Below are positions 34,982 to 44,307 of a DNA stretch of 64,000 nt, piece by piece. This DNA is from Acidimicrobiaceae bacterium. Its GTDB lineage: Bacteria; Actinomycetota; Acidimicrobiia; Acidimicrobiales; Poriferisodalaceae. The translations under genes and the position numbers were made by a program. Where the stretch lies: assembly GCA_002722565.1 (NCBI GenBank), contig PBMG01000015.1:1-64000 (forward strand), read 5' to 3'. The notes under the pieces are model-generated. The model did no database searches. It had not been told where the DNA came from and was given only the letters and a program-made list of their open reading frames with translations. Position 1 is the first letter of the stretch; every line of letters starts with the position of its first letter.

Positions 34982-36073
34982 ATGCGTGTCATCGTAAAGA
35001 TTGGGACTTCATCGCTAACGAGTGAGAGCGGTCAGGTAAATACCACCGCTTTGTCGAAGCTGGTCTCTGAAGTGGTAGCAGCTCGCGCTCAAGGTAACGA
35101 AGTAGTAGTGGTGACGTCAGGTGCAATTACCGCGGGTGTCCAGCGATTGGGCGTTGAGAGGCCTGACGAAGCAGAAGTGCTGCAAGCTATCTCTGCTGTA
35201 GGCCAAATCGATCTTATGAGGGCATATGGAGACGAGTTTGACTCCCACGGAGTGGCTACAGGCCAAGTCCTCCTCGCACCTCACGACTTCAGAGATCGCA
35301 ACCAGTATTTGCACGCAGAGACAACATTCAGACACCTGCTGCGCCTGAATGTAGTGCCAGTAGTCAACGAAAACGATGCCGTTGCTGACGATGCGATTAG
35401 ATACGGAGACAACGATCGGATAGCAGCTCTTGTCGCGAATTTACTACGCGCAGACCTCTTAGTTTTGCTTACAGACACGCCGGGAGTCTTAACCGCTGAC
35501 CCTCGAATCGAACCTAACGCGACGCTGATCGAAGAGATCGCCGCGATCAACGAATCGATAGAAGAAGTTGCGGGCGAAGCTGGCAGTCGGGGCAGCGGCG
35601 GTATGGCGTCCAAGCTCGCAGCAGCCCGGATGGCCTCTTGGAGCGGAGTCAGAACCGTTATAGCGGCAGCTGACCGAGAGAATGTTGTTGCAGATGCGAT
35701 CGCTGGCATTGCAGGGACAGGCACTGCTGTTCCAGCAAGAGAAACCCATGTTGCGGCCAGAAAACTTTGGATCGGATTTGCCGTTTCGGCCAACGGTCAA
35801 ATAACAGTTGATGATGGAGCGACCTCAGCCTTGTCTGAAAGCGGAGGTTCGCTCTTAACGGCGGGCATTGTTGAAGTGGAAGGAACATTCGGGGCCGGTG
35901 ACGCAGTAGAGATCTCCAGTCTCTCCGGCGAAGTATTCGCTAAGGGGCTCATCGCTTTTGATAGCGAAACAGCGCAACAGTGGAAGGGGAGTCGCACCGA
36001 AGATCTAGCGCCGGGCACTTCGCCTGTAGCTATTCATCGCGATGATCTCGTTCTTCTTGATAATCCAAACTAG
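34982..36073 (+). CDS. proB: Glutamate 5-kinase
   Basis: A 363-residue enzyme that makes glutamyl-5-phosphate, the first step of proline synthesis. Amino-acid-kinase domain with KIGTSSLT, VTSGAITAG, VNENDAVADD and GSGGMASKLAAARMA; a C-terminal PUA domain follows (about 275-363). The ATG at 34982 with AGGAAG upstream is used, one codon inside the open frame. Proline feedback is expected through the kinase domain. Confidence 0.97.
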   Translation: MRVIVKIGTSSLTSESGQVNTTALSKLVSEVVAARAQGNEVVVVTSGAITAGVQRLGVERPDEAEVLQAISAVGQIDLMRAYGDEFDSHGVATGQVLLAPHDFRDRNQYLHAETTFRHLLRLNVVPVVNENDAVADDAIRYGDNDRIAALVANLLRADLLVLLTDTPGVLTADPRIEPNATLIEEIAAINESIEEVAGEAGSRGSGGMASKLAAARMASWSGVRTVIAAADRENVVADAIAGIAGTGTAVPARETHVAARKLWIGFAVSANGQITVDDGATSALSESGGSLLTAGIVEVEGTFGAGDAVEISSLSGEVFAKGLIAFDSETAQQWKGSRTEDLAPGTSPVAIHRDDLVLLDNPN

Positions 36074-36124
36074 CCAAGACCTTCACGGAACGGGTTTGAG
36101 GTCCAATCGCGGTAGCCTGCGAAA

Positions 36125-37393
36125 GTGTCCCGAAGTGAGCGAGCAGCCGAAAATTCACCAATGAAAGACCTTGGTGAACGCGCCACTCGTGCCTCGAAGA
36201 TTCTGGTCACGGCTTCAACAGAAGACAAAAACGAAACCCTCCGCACTTCTGCTGATTGTTTAGTCGCTGCAACTCAAGAAATTCTTGATGCGAATCTTAG
36301 AGACGTAAGACGCGCTGAAGCATCTGGGACATCCGAAACAGTCATTGACCGGCTTCGCCTCGATGTGGTTCGTGTCGAATCAATGGCCGAGGGCCTCCGC
36401 AAACTCATTCAATTGCCAGACCCGGTAGGGAAAATTTCCGAAAGTTGGACGCGGCCAAACGGTTTAGAAATCCAAAAAGTTCAAGTACCGCTGGGAGTCG
36501 TAGCGATCATCTACGAAAATCGACCCAACGTGACCAGTGATGCTTTTGGACTTTGTCTAAAGTCCGGCAACGTAGCTTTCCTGAGAGGTTCGTCGGCTGC
36601 AATTGATTCGAATGTGGCGATAGCTAGTGCATTGCGCGAAGGAATAGCTAAAGCGGGTTTACCTGAAGACTGTTTGGTGCTTGTGGATGACACATCGCAT
36701 CAAACGGCGATTGAATTTATGCAGCTCCGAGACCATATTGACTGCTTAATACCGCGCGGGGGACCTTCGCTCATCAGTTCTATTTTAGAAAATGCGACTG
36801 TCCCTTATGTGATCGACGGTGATGGGAATTGCCATGTATACGTCGATACAGCGGCTGATCTTGGGTTAGCAGAAAACGTAGTGGTCAACGCCAAAATGCA
36901 ACGCCCGTCAGTGTGTAACGCAGCGGAATCACTTGTTGTTCATTCAGAAATAGCAGCCGCCTTCCTTCCCCGGATTGCCGAAGCGCTAGACGGAGTTGAA
37001 CTGGTAGGAGATAACCGGGCGCAAGCGCTTGCCCCGTCTATCGCCCCGGCGGATAATGACGATTGGTCTACCGAATATCTGGACTTAAAAATGAGTGTCC
37101 GAGTAGTGGATGATCTTGATGAAGCCATCGAACATATCAACACAAACAGCACAGGTCACAGTGAGGCAATCATCACTAATGACCAGGTTTCAGCTCAAGA
37201 GTTCACAAGCAGAGTGGATGCAGCCGCCGTTCTAGTCAATACATCAACTAGGTTCGTAGATGGCGAAGAATTCGGTTTCGGCGCTGAAATTGGAATAAGT
37301 ACGCAAAAACTTCACGCTCGAGGTCCTATGGGCCTCGAACAACTAACAACAACCAAATACATCGTGAATGGGCAGGGTCAAACTCGTGGATGA
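36125..37393 (+). CDS. proA: Glutamate-5-semialdehyde dehydrogenase
   Basis: A 422-residue NADPH-dependent enzyme for the second step of proline synthesis. The catalytic Cys264 is in RPSVCNAAESL; VPLGVVAIIYENRPNVT, L-R-G-S-S-A and the end G-P-M-G-L-E-Q-L-T-T-T-K are conserved. The start is GTG at 36125; an ATG at 36161 before KDLGERATRA is possible. It follows proB by 51 bases. nadD, usually next, is about 5 kb further on. Confidence 0.97.
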   Translation: MSRSERAAENSPMKDLGERATRASKILVTASTEDKNETLRTSADCLVAATQEILDANLRDVRRAEASGTSETVIDRLRLDVVRVESMAEGLRKLIQLPDPVGKISESWTRPNGLEIQKVQVPLGVVAIIYENRPNVTSDAFGLCLKSGNVAFLRGSSAAIDSNVAIASALREGIAKAGLPEDCLVLVDDTSHQTAIEFMQLRDHIDCLIPRGGPSLISSILENATVPYVIDGDGNCHVYVDTAADLGLAENVVVNAKMQRPSVCNAAESLVVHSEIAAAFLPRIAEALDGVELVGDNRAQALAPSIAPADNDDWSTEYLDLKMSVRVVDDLDEAIEHINTNSTGHSEAIITNDQVSAQEFTSRVDAAAVLVNTSTRFVDGEEFGFGAEIGISTQKLHARGPMGLEQLTTTKYIVNGQGQTRG

Positions 37394-37426
37394 TCCAACG
37401 CCTAGCACCTGACAAGGAGACACCAA

Positions 37427-38308
37427 ATGGGCGACACAATGTTCGGGGACCTCGCGTCTGTCCGGGACGGACTCAAAGACGTTGACTACCTAGCTGACGA
37501 CGGCATTGCAAGTGTTGTCTTCCTGGCTGAGAAGCTAGGGAAACCCGTGCTTGTCGAAGGACCAGCAGGAACGGGTAAGACTGAACTAGCCAAGGCAGTC
37601 GCATCCATGACGGATGCAAGACTGATCAGACTTCAGTGTTACGAAGGTCTCGACGAAGCTAAAGCCCTATACGAGTGGAACTACAAAAAGCAGTTGCTTC
37701 GAATTCAAGCGGACCGGGGATCAGATGCCAATAACGAAGACTGGACTGACCTACAAGATGACATATTCAATGACGAATTCTTACTTACTCGCCCTCTTTT
37801 AGAGGCTATTAGCGCAGAAGAGAAGGTTGTGCTCCTCATTGATGAGGTTGACCGAGTAGAAGTAGAAACCGAAGCGTTACTGTTAGAAATTCTTTCGGAC
37901 TACCAAGTTTCTATCCCAGAACTGGGAACGATCGAAGCCAAGCAGATTCCCATCGTGTTCCTCACCTCCAATAACACCAGAGAACTTTCTGAGGCATTGA
38001 AACGTCGTTGCTTGTTTCTTCATATCGACTACCCGCAGCTGGAACGAGAAAAGGAAATCGTACTTACCAAAGTAGATGGAATAAGCGACAACCTTGCTGA
38101 ACAAGTCGCGCGAATTGTGCGATCAATCAGACAGATCGAATTGAAAAAAAGCCCATCAGTTTCGGAAACACTTGACTGGGCTCGAACATTGGTTCTTCTA
38201 GGGGTTGAGAGTATCGATGTCGAACAAGCCAAAGAGTCGTTACACATCCTCCTGAAGTACCAATCAGATATAGAGAAAGCAGCTAAGGAACTCACGGTCG
38301 AGGGGTAA
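37427..38308 (+). CDS. MoxR-type AAA+ ATPase
   Basis: A 293-residue AAA+ ATPase of the MoxR group: Walker A EGPAGTGKTELAKAVA, Walker B VVLLIDEVDRVE, sensor-1 FLTSNNTRELSEALKRRC and the arginine finger next to it. These work with a von Willebrand A protein to assemble or activate enzyme complexes, as in CoxD/CoxE of carbon monoxide dehydrogenase. The VWA partner follows immediately. A good AAGGAGA ribosome site precedes the ATG. No dehydrogenase target is nearby. Confidence 0.93.
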   Translation: MGDTMFGDLASVRDGLKDVDYLADDGIASVVFLAEKLGKPVLVEGPAGTGKTELAKAVASMTDARLIRLQCYEGLDEAKALYEWNYKKQLLRIQADRGSDANNEDWTDLQDDIFNDEFLLTRPLLEAISAEEKVVLLIDEVDRVEVETEALLLEILSDYQVSIPELGTIEAKQIPIVFLTSNNTRELSEALKRRCLFLHIDYPQLEREKEIVLTKVDGISDNLAEQVARIVRSIRQIELKKSPSVSETLDWARTLVLLGVESIDVEQAKESLHILLKYQSDIEKAAKELTVEG

Positions 38309-38312
38309 TTCG

Positions 38313-39743
38313 ATGCTGGACCTAATGAGCGGCTTTGTCGTTGAACTGAGAAACGCTGGCCTTCCCGTGTCATTGACGGAAAATCTTGATGCCATGGAAG
38401 CGGTGAAGCACATCCCGATAGAAGATCGGGACGCGTTCAAATACGCGCTTGCAACCACGTTGGTTAAGAACGAACAACATTGGAAGGCATTCGAGACCGT
38501 CTTCGAAGTTTATTTCTCGCTCCGAGGCCCCGAATACAACGTGCTGGACGAAGAGGGAGAGATCGACGAAGACTCCTTGGAAGAATGGATGTCTCAGCAG
38601 ATGCGAGGCATGGGCGGCCAAGGCTCTTCGGAGGACATGAGTCCAGAAGAAATAGCGGAAATGCTATTTCGTGCGTTGATGAACGCGGATGAAGCGATGA
38701 TGGCCGCGATGGCTAGAGCAGCGGTAACCCAGTTTGCCGGAATGGAGCCCGGTAGGCCGGTAGGCGGCACCTATTACCTCTACCGGACTCTCCGTAACCT
38801 CGATCTAGACGGCATGCTTGACCGACTAATGGAACAAGCACAGGAGCGCTCTGAAGGGGATATGACATCGCTCCAAGAACGACTTGAGCGCGAAGAGTTC
38901 GAAAATAGAATTGAAGATCTAAAAAGAGAAATTGAAGCTGAGATTCGACGCAGGCTCGTAGCTGACCGAGGCGTCGAAGCAATGGCCAAAACACTGCGAA
39001 AACCACTGCCTGAAGATGTCGATTTCATGCATGCCTCGCGCGAGGAAATGGCAAACATTCGAAAGGCGATACAACCCCTTACGAGAAAGCTTGCGGCTCG
39101 CCTTGCCAGGAAAAGGAAACATAAACGCAAAGGGCCTTTAGATTTTCGAGCCACGGTGCGACAGTCGTTGAGCTACGGGGGAGTGCCTGCCGAACCGCGT
39201 TTCAGAAATCCGCGCCCTAACAAGCCTGAGCTTGTAGTCGTAGCTGATATCTCAGGTTCGGTCGCCGCCTTTGCCCGATTCACGCTGCACCTCGTTTATG
39301 CCCTCCAGAACCAGTTCAGCAAAGTACGTTCCTTCGTTTTTATTGATGGACTCGACGAAGTAACGCACATGTTCCAGGACGAAGAAGATATTACGAATGC
39401 CGTCCATAGGGTCAACACAGAGGCAGATGTCGTATGGGTTGACGGTCATTCAGATTACGGTCACGCGTTCGGAGTCTTTTGGGAGAACTACGGTTCGGAA
39501 ATTAACTCCAAGTCAACTGTCATGTTTTTGGGTGATGCTCGAAACAACTACCACGCGACTAACGCTTGGGTGGTTAAAGAAACGGCGAAAAAGGCTCGGT
39601 CGGTTTTTTGGCTTAACCCAGAACCGAAATCCTATTGGGATACCGGTGACTCAGTAATCACCGAATATGCAACTCACGCTGACGCTGTTTTTGAATGTAG
39701 AAACCTGCGACAGCTTGAAGGCTTTGTCGATCATCTAGCTTAG
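38313..39743 (+). CDS. VWA-domain CoxE-like protein
   Basis: A 476-residue partner of the MoxR ATPase. The N-terminal half is helical and charged (MSPEEIAEMLFRALMNADEAMM, then long E/R helices). The C-terminal half is a VWA domain with the MIDAS D-I-S-G-S in VVVADISGSVAAF and a later Asp in FLGDARNN. The basic patch ARKRKHKRKG lies just before it. CoxE-family proteins help load metal cofactors or remodel complexes; the target here is unknown. GAGGGG lies eight bases before the ATG, inside the end of the ATPase gene. Confidence 0.92.
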   Translation: MLDLMSGFVVELRNAGLPVSLTENLDAMEAVKHIPIEDRDAFKYALATTLVKNEQHWKAFETVFEVYFSLRGPEYNVLDEEGEIDEDSLEEWMSQQMRGMGGQGSSEDMSPEEIAEMLFRALMNADEAMMAAMARAAVTQFAGMEPGRPVGGTYYLYRTLRNLDLDGMLDRLMEQAQERSEGDMTSLQERLEREEFENRIEDLKREIEAEIRRRLVADRGVEAMAKTLRKPLPEDVDFMHASREEMANIRKAIQPLTRKLAARLARKRKHKRKGPLDFRATVRQSLSYGGVPAEPRFRNPRPNKPELVVVADISGSVAAFARFTLHLVYALQNQFSKVRSFVFIDGLDEVTHMFQDEEDITNAVHRVNTEADVVWVDGHSDYGHAFGVFWENYGSEINSKSTVMFLGDARNNYHATNAWVVKETAKKARSVFWLNPEPKSYWDTGDSVITEYATHADAVFECRNLRQLEGFVDHLA

Positions 39744-39764
39744 AAATGTTTCGCAGGTAACTGT

Positions 39765-41111
39765 TTAGCGAAACTCTGATAGAAGTTCTGCTACGTGAAA
39801 CGCGAGATCTAAGGACTGCCTGCCGTTAAGCCTTGGGTCACACATTGTTTCGTAGCGGTCTCCTAGGTGTTCAGCTGCCAACGCGTCGCCACCGCCCACA
39901 CACTCGGTGACAGCATCGCCTGTTAATTCGCAGTGAACTCCACCTGGCCATGTTCCTTCTGTCTTGTGCACGTCAAAGTATTGACGGACCTCATCCATGA
40001 TGACGTCGAAATCTCTTGTCTTGATGCCGTTGTCAGTTTCGTAGGTGTTTCCGTGCATTGGATCGCATTCCCAAACTATGGGGTGTCCGGCGTCTGTCAC
40101 CTTGCGCAAGATAGAAGGCAAGACATCGCCTACTTTTTGTGCGCCCATGCGACTGATAAAGGTCAAGCGTCCCGGAATTTTCTCAGGGTTAAGAGCCTCG
40201 CATAAGGCCAGGGCGTCATCGGGTGAAGTTGTGGGCCCGATTTTGCATCCGATCGGATTGTGAACGCCTCGAAGAAACTCGACATGGGCTCCATCAAGCT
40301 CCCGTGTCCTTTCCCCAATCCAGAGCATGTGAGCTGAACAGTCGTACCAGTTCCCAGTGATGCTGTCTTGGCGAGTTAGGGCCTGTTCATAACCCAATAA
40401 CAAGGCTTCATGGCTTGTGTAGAGTTCGACTTGACGCATAGCGGCATCGTCAGTATCAAAACCGCAGGCCGTCATAAAGTGTAGAGCTCGCTCAATTCCT
40501 TCAGCCAGACGCTCATATCGTTCCCCGACTGGACTTGAGGCAACGAATTCTTGGTTCCAGTTATGCACCTGTCGAAGGTCTGCGTAGCCACCCCTCGTGA
40601 AGGCCCGCAGCAGGTTCAAGGTCGCTGCTGAAGTGTTGTACGCCTCTAGCAAGCGGTTCGGGTCAGGAGTCCTTGAGTCAGAGTTGAACGTAATGTCGTT
40701 CACGATGTGACCCCGAAAACTTGGCAGGGTCGCTCCATCCCGTGTCTCAGTGCCCGATGAACGAGGTTTCGCGAATTGACCTGCGATTCGACCAACCTTC
40801 ACTACTGGTAATCCGGCCGAGTACTGAAGGACTACAGCCATTTGCAGAATGACTTTGAGTTTGTCGCGAATTGCGTCGGCGCTACTTAGGTCAAAAGATT
40901 CCGCACAATCTCCTGCTTGGAGCACAACTGCTTGCCCATTTGCCACTCTGGCCAGTTGATCGGTCAGGCGGCGAGCTTCTCCGGCGAATACAAGAGGAGG
41001 TCTAGTGCCGAGTTCATGGAGCGCTTCGTCGAGCGCGCCTAATTCGGGCCACTCAGGTTGTTGGCCAGCGGGACAATCAGTCCAAGAGTTTGGATGCCAG
41101 GTGGTGTTCAC
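39765..41111 (-). CDS. aroF: 3-deoxy-7-phosphoheptulonate synthase, class II
   Basis: A 448-residue plant/mycobacterial-type DAHP synthase, condensing PEP with erythrose 4-phosphate as the entry step of aromatic synthesis. Metal ligand Cys in LQAGDCAESF, RIAGQFAKPRS, KIGPTTSP and His in WECDPMHGN are conserved. The start is GTG at 41111. The sigma factor gene lies upstream on the same strand with a 67-base gap. It ends 21 bases from the converging VWA gene. Confidence 0.96.
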   Translation of the reverse strand: MNTTWHPNSWTDCPAGQQPEWPELGALDEALHELGTRPPLVFAGEARRLTDQLARVANGQAVVLQAGDCAESFDLSSADAIRDKLKVILQMAVVLQYSAGLPVVKVGRIAGQFAKPRSSGTETRDGATLPSFRGHIVNDITFNSDSRTPDPNRLLEAYNTSAATLNLLRAFTRGGYADLRQVHNWNQEFVASSPVGERYERLAEGIERALHFMTACGFDTDDAAMRQVELYTSHEALLLGYEQALTRQDSITGNWYDCSAHMLWIGERTRELDGAHVEFLRGVHNPIGCKIGPTTSPDDALALCEALNPEKIPGRLTFISRMGAQKVGDVLPSILRKVTDAGHPIVWECDPMHGNTYETDNGIKTRDFDVIMDEVRQYFDVHKTEGTWPGGVHCELTGDAVTECVGGGDALAAEHLGDRYETMCDPRLNGRQSLDLAFHVAELLSEFR

Positions 41112-41178
41112 AATATTAAGTGTGCAGGTTCTGAAAGCGATATGCCAAGAAGATTTTCGCTATGTGAGAATAATTGCT

Positions 41179-42018
41179 TTAGGCCACGATGACGAGGGCG
41201 TCTTCGCGCAACTCATCTACGGCTCTTTTGACGAGTCTACGGGCAGCTTCGGCGGTAACTCCGAGCTCTTCTCCTACCTCACGATAGCTGTGACTCTCGC
41301 CGTCAATTAGTCCGAAACGTCGAGCCACGGCGAGTTGGGCACGAGGATCAAGGCGGTCAAGAAGGCCTCGAATCATCTCTTTTCGATCATTCTCTAGAGC
41401 ATGATCTTCTGGACTGGGTGCGTCGTCTCCAATTAGGTCGACCAGAGTGCTGTCGCCCTCATCTCCGATGTTCTTATCTAGGGAAGTGGGAGTGCTGATT
41501 CTTTGGAGCCATGCATTCTCATCGTCGAGGCCGTCGCTATCTCCACCGCTATGACGTAGAGCTGCGCGAAGGCTGGCTGAACGGTCGCTGGGGAGACGAA
41601 TAAGGCTTGCCTTTTGGTCAAGAGCTCGGCCTATTGATTGGCGGATCCAGAAGGTCGCGTAGGTAGAAAATTTGAATCCTCGACGCCAATCGAACTTCTC
41701 GACTGCGTGTTCTAGACCAAGGTTGCCTTCTTGGATTAAGTCAAGAAGTTCCATAGCTGGTGGCAGCGGGTAACGACGAGCAATTGATACGACGAGGCGT
41801 AGGTTTGCTCGTATGAAACGATCTCTGGCTGCTTCGGCTTCTCGCACAGCTGCTCGCAGAGAACGACGCTCAGATGTCGAGAGCTTGTCTTCGCCGTCCA
41901 GCACTACTTGAGCGTCGCGGCCTTTTTCTATTGCTTTTGACAACATCTTCTCGTCATCAGCGGTCAACAGTGCTACCGCTCCGATTTCATTTAGATATTG
42001 TCCTACTGAATCACTCAT
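41179..42018 (-). CDS. Sigma-70 family RNA polymerase sigma factor
   Basis: A 279-residue sigma factor close to the group 1/2 type but lacking region 1.1. Region 1.2 (DSVGQYLNEIGAVALLTADDE), region 2 (NLRLVVSIARRYP, LLDLIQEGNLGLEHAVEKFD, FKFSTYATFWIRQSIGRAL), region 3 and region 4 with the helix-turn-helix SYREVGEELGVTAEAARRL are present. It should read -10/-35 promoters like those of the housekeeping factor. GGAG lies ten bases before the ATG. No anti-sigma gene is adjacent. It is likely an alternative, growth-phase or stress factor (inference). Confidence 0.95.
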   Translation of the reverse strand: MSDSVGQYLNEIGAVALLTADDEKMLSKAIEKGRDAQVVLDGEDKLSTSERRSLRAAVREAEAARDRFIRANLRLVVSIARRYPLPPAMELLDLIQEGNLGLEHAVEKFDWRRGFKFSTYATFWIRQSIGRALDQKASLIRLPSDRSASLRAALRHSGGDSDGLDDENAWLQRISTPTSLDKNIGDEGDSTLVDLIGDDAPSPEDHALENDRKEMIRGLLDRLDPRAQLAVARRFGLIDGESHSYREVGEELGVTAEAARRLVKRAVDELREDALVIVA

Positions 42019-42345
42019 TATTCTTTGTCTCCACCGGTGGGGAACCGGATCTTTCTAACTCGAGGGGGGATCTCGAATTTGTTTCACGTCTGCACTAGAG
42101 GTGGTTGTTTTTTCGACACCCGCTTCTTAGCTATGGGCATCTGTCAGGTTATTTGTGCGTTCTTTCTTAAATTTCTTGTTCGGGCAGCGCCGTGCTAGCA
42201 CGTGCCATAGATCTAATTGCGTATTGGCTCTGTGATGTTGATACAGCAACCGGACGTCGGTCAGGGGCCCGGCTGAATCACAGACCAAACAACAATAGTA
42301 GAGAGGAAGCGGAAATGCCAGTCGATGTCCATCTAAGCTGGTTGC
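42019..42345. other. Divergent regulatory region, sigma factor / nadD
   Basis: The 327 bases hold the hairpin CCGGT-N5-ACCGG (42034-42048) in the sigma-factor leader, a C/G-rich block near 42061-42080, a perfect 12-base palindrome CGTGCTAGCACG (42191-42202) and a short reading frame at 42315 before nadD. Promoters for both directions must lie here. Confidence 0.5.
42191..42202. promoter_or_regulatory. 12-base perfect palindrome
   Basis: CGTGCTAGCACG is self-complementary over its whole length and lies 144 bases before nadD and 173 before the sigma factor gene. It suits a dimeric regulator site; it could act on either gene. Confidence 0.35.
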
Positions 42346-42383
42346 ATGGGTCGGCGGATTGGGTTGTTCGGTGGCACTTTTGA
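42315..42383 (+). CDS. Possible 22-codon leader peptide overlapping nadD
   Basis: An ATG frame of 22 codons with an excellent ribosome site (AGAGGAAG, five bases upstream) ends at TGA inside the first codons of nadD. The peptide is Trp/His-rich. The nadD ATG itself has no Shine-Dalgarno sequence and cannot start earlier, because an in-frame stop lies at 42334-42336. Ribosomes ending the leader could re-start on nadD, so translational coupling is likely. It may not make a functional peptide. Confidence 0.4.
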   Translation: MPVDVHLSWLHGSADWVVRWHF

Positions 42384-42933
42384 CCCTCCACATTCAGGTC
42401 ACCTAGCTGCGGCCAGTGGAGCGAAAGAAGCGTTAGAGCTTGATGAGGTCTTGTTTGTTGTGGCTAATGACCCTTGGCAAAAGTCGTCTCATCGTCGCGT
42501 GACAGAAGCCCAACACCGACTCGCTATGACAAAGCTATTGGTCGAAGGCATAGAGGGGATAGAAGTATCTGACGTTGAAATTCTCCGTGGGGGAGAGAGT
42601 TACACGATCGACACGGTAAGCGAACTGCGCGGCCAAGGACATGAAGTGACTCTGATTGTGGGCGCAGACGTGGTGGCCGGAATTGAAACTTGGGAACGTT
42701 CAGATGAGCTTCGAAAACTCGTTTGTGTCGCCGTCATCGATCGCCCCGGATACAACCCCCCGGCTTTAGAGGGGTGGCTAATGCTGAGAGTTGCTGTTGG
42801 CTCCGAAGACATTTCGAGTTCCGAAGTTAGAGACCAGATAGGCGAAGGGGCGTCAGTTGATTACGTTCTTCCAGCATCAGTCCGTCGCTATATCGACCAG
42901 TACCAATTAGCGTGGGAACCGCATAAAAATTAA
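42346..42933 (+). CDS. nadD: Nicotinate-nucleotide adenylyltransferase
   Basis: A 195-residue enzyme that makes deamido-NAD from nicotinate mononucleotide and ATP. The nucleotidyltransferase signature GGTFDPPHSGHL (residues 9-20) and the C-terminal I-S-S-S-E-V-R motif are present. The ATG at 42346 is the only possible start in frame and lacks a ribosome site. rsfS follows, the usual actinobacterial partner. Confidence 0.96.
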   Translation: MGRRIGLFGGTFDPPHSGHLAAASGAKEALELDEVLFVVANDPWQKSSHRRVTEAQHRLAMTKLLVEGIEGIEVSDVEILRGGESYTIDTVSELRGQGHEVTLIVGADVVAGIETWERSDELRKLVCVAVIDRPGYNPPALEGWLMLRVAVGSEDISSSEVRDQIGEGASVDYVLPASVRRYIDQYQLAWEPHKN

Positions 42934-42988
42934 GAGTGCCATTAACAGTCCTCGCTCTGAGCGATGGAAGGTGCGAGGATCCTTTGGA

Positions 42989-43375
42989 ATGAACAGCCGT
43001 GCGAGTTCAGAAAACCTGCCCCAGCTTTTGTCGGCTGCTGCCAGAGGCGCTGCTGACTTGCAAGCAACCGATCTTGTAGCGCTCGATGTTGGCGATGTCT
43101 TAGGAATCACCGACTGGTTCTTAGTGACTAGCTCGTCCAACACGCGACAGGTGCGGCGCGTTGCAGAAGAAGTAGAAGCAGCAGTCAAACAAGCAGGTGG
43201 CGAGGGCCCTTTACGGATCGAAGGAATGGAAGACGCTCGATGGATATTGCTGGATTTCGGCATGTTCGTGGTTCACGTTTTCCATGATGAAACGCGTTCT
43301 TTCTATGACATCGAACGGCTCTGGTCAGACGTGCCAAAGATCGCATTTGACGCTGACGGAAACCCAACTTCGTAG
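42989..43375 (+). CDS. rsfS: Ribosomal silencing factor RsfS
   Basis: A 128-residue RsfS/Iojap protein that binds L14 and keeps subunits apart in starvation. A-x-D-L-x-A-x-D-L-V-A-L-D-V with DWFLVTSSSNTRQV, the EGMEDARWILLDFGMFVVHVF core and FYDIERLW are standard. ATG at 42989 with GAGGA eight bases upstream is preferred to the GTG at 42971. Confidence 0.96.
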   Translation: MNSRASSENLPQLLSAAARGAADLQATDLVALDVGDVLGITDWFLVTSSSNTRQVRRVAEEVEAAVKQAGGEGPLRIEGMEDARWILLDFGMFVVHVFHDETRSFYDIERLWSDVPKIAFDADGNPTS

Positions 43376-43416
43376 CATCTGCAACGAAATGCTGATGAAG
43401 GTGTCAAGCTGGTGAC

Positions 43417-44307
43417 ATGAAAATACGGTTTGGGTTCACTTGTCGGGGGTCAGGCGACCTTCCGATAGAAGATTTCCCTCAACTCTGCGTCGACTTAGAA
43501 CGACTGAACTTCGACTCCGTGTGGCTTCCTGAAACGATGCTGACGGGCTCCTTCGACCCTCTGGTTGCTCTCACACACGCAGCCGCGTGTACTGAGAAAC
43601 TTAAAATTGGAAGCCACTTGATCCTGCCAGGGAGGGCCCCGATTCGGCTGGCACGTGAGCTTGCGATGCTAGACAGACTCTCCCAAGGCCGGCTTCTTAT
43701 TATCGCTGTTATTGGTTTACCGGACCCAGGAGAAGTCGAAGCCCAAGGGGTTGTCCGGTCAGAGAGAGGGCAGATGATGGATGAAATGGTGCCCCTTTTG
43801 AGGCGACTATGGGCTGGCGAAACCATCGACCACTCGGGGACCTTCTATCAAATGTCAGAGGCTTCAATCACCACTTTGCCAGTACAACAACCTTTAGAAC
43901 TTTGGTTCGGAGGAACAGCGCCAAGCGCTCTACGTCGGGTCGGACGTATAGGAGATGGTTATATTCCGGGCTTGTCCACACCGGAAGAAGGCAAGGAAAA
44001 GAAGCTGCAAGTGGAAACCGCCGCAAATGAATTCAATAGGGCATTAGATCCTGAACATTTCGGGGTGAACTTAACCTACAGTCGCGGACCGCTTTCCTCT
44101 GAGGCTCGTCAATCGTTACTTCACAGAAGACCAGAAATCGACCCAGAACAACTTGTGCCGACCTCTCCGGCAGCATTACAAGAAACAATCGAAGCTTGGA
44201 TCACTGCTGGATACTCCAAGTTCTTGCTACGCCCCATCGAACCAGCCGCAAACTGGAGCGAAGAGCTAGAACAACTTGCCTCAGAAGTCCTTGGTCTTCA
44301 GTCATGA
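43417..44307 (+). CDS. LLM-class F420-dependent oxidoreductase
   Basis: A 296-residue luciferase-like enzyme of the F420-using actinobacterial sort: RFGFTCRGSG opening, LERLNFDSVWLPET, KIGSHLILPGRAPIRLARELAMLDRLSQGRL, and WFGGTAPSALRRVGRIGDGYIPG. The next gene starts in its stop (ATGA), so the two are co-translated. The substrate is unknown. Confidence 0.92.
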   Translation: MKIRFGFTCRGSGDLPIEDFPQLCVDLERLNFDSVWLPETMLTGSFDPLVALTHAAACTEKLKIGSHLILPGRAPIRLARELAMLDRLSQGRLLIIAVIGLPDPGEVEAQGVVRSERGQMMDEMVPLLRRLWAGETIDHSGTFYQMSEASITTLPVQQPLELWFGGTAPSALRRVGRIGDGYIPGLSTPEEGKEKKLQVETAANEFNRALDPEHFGVNLTYSRGPLSSEARQSLLHRRPEIDPEQLVPTSPAALQETIEAWITAGYSKFLLRPIEPAANWSEELEQLASEVLGLQS

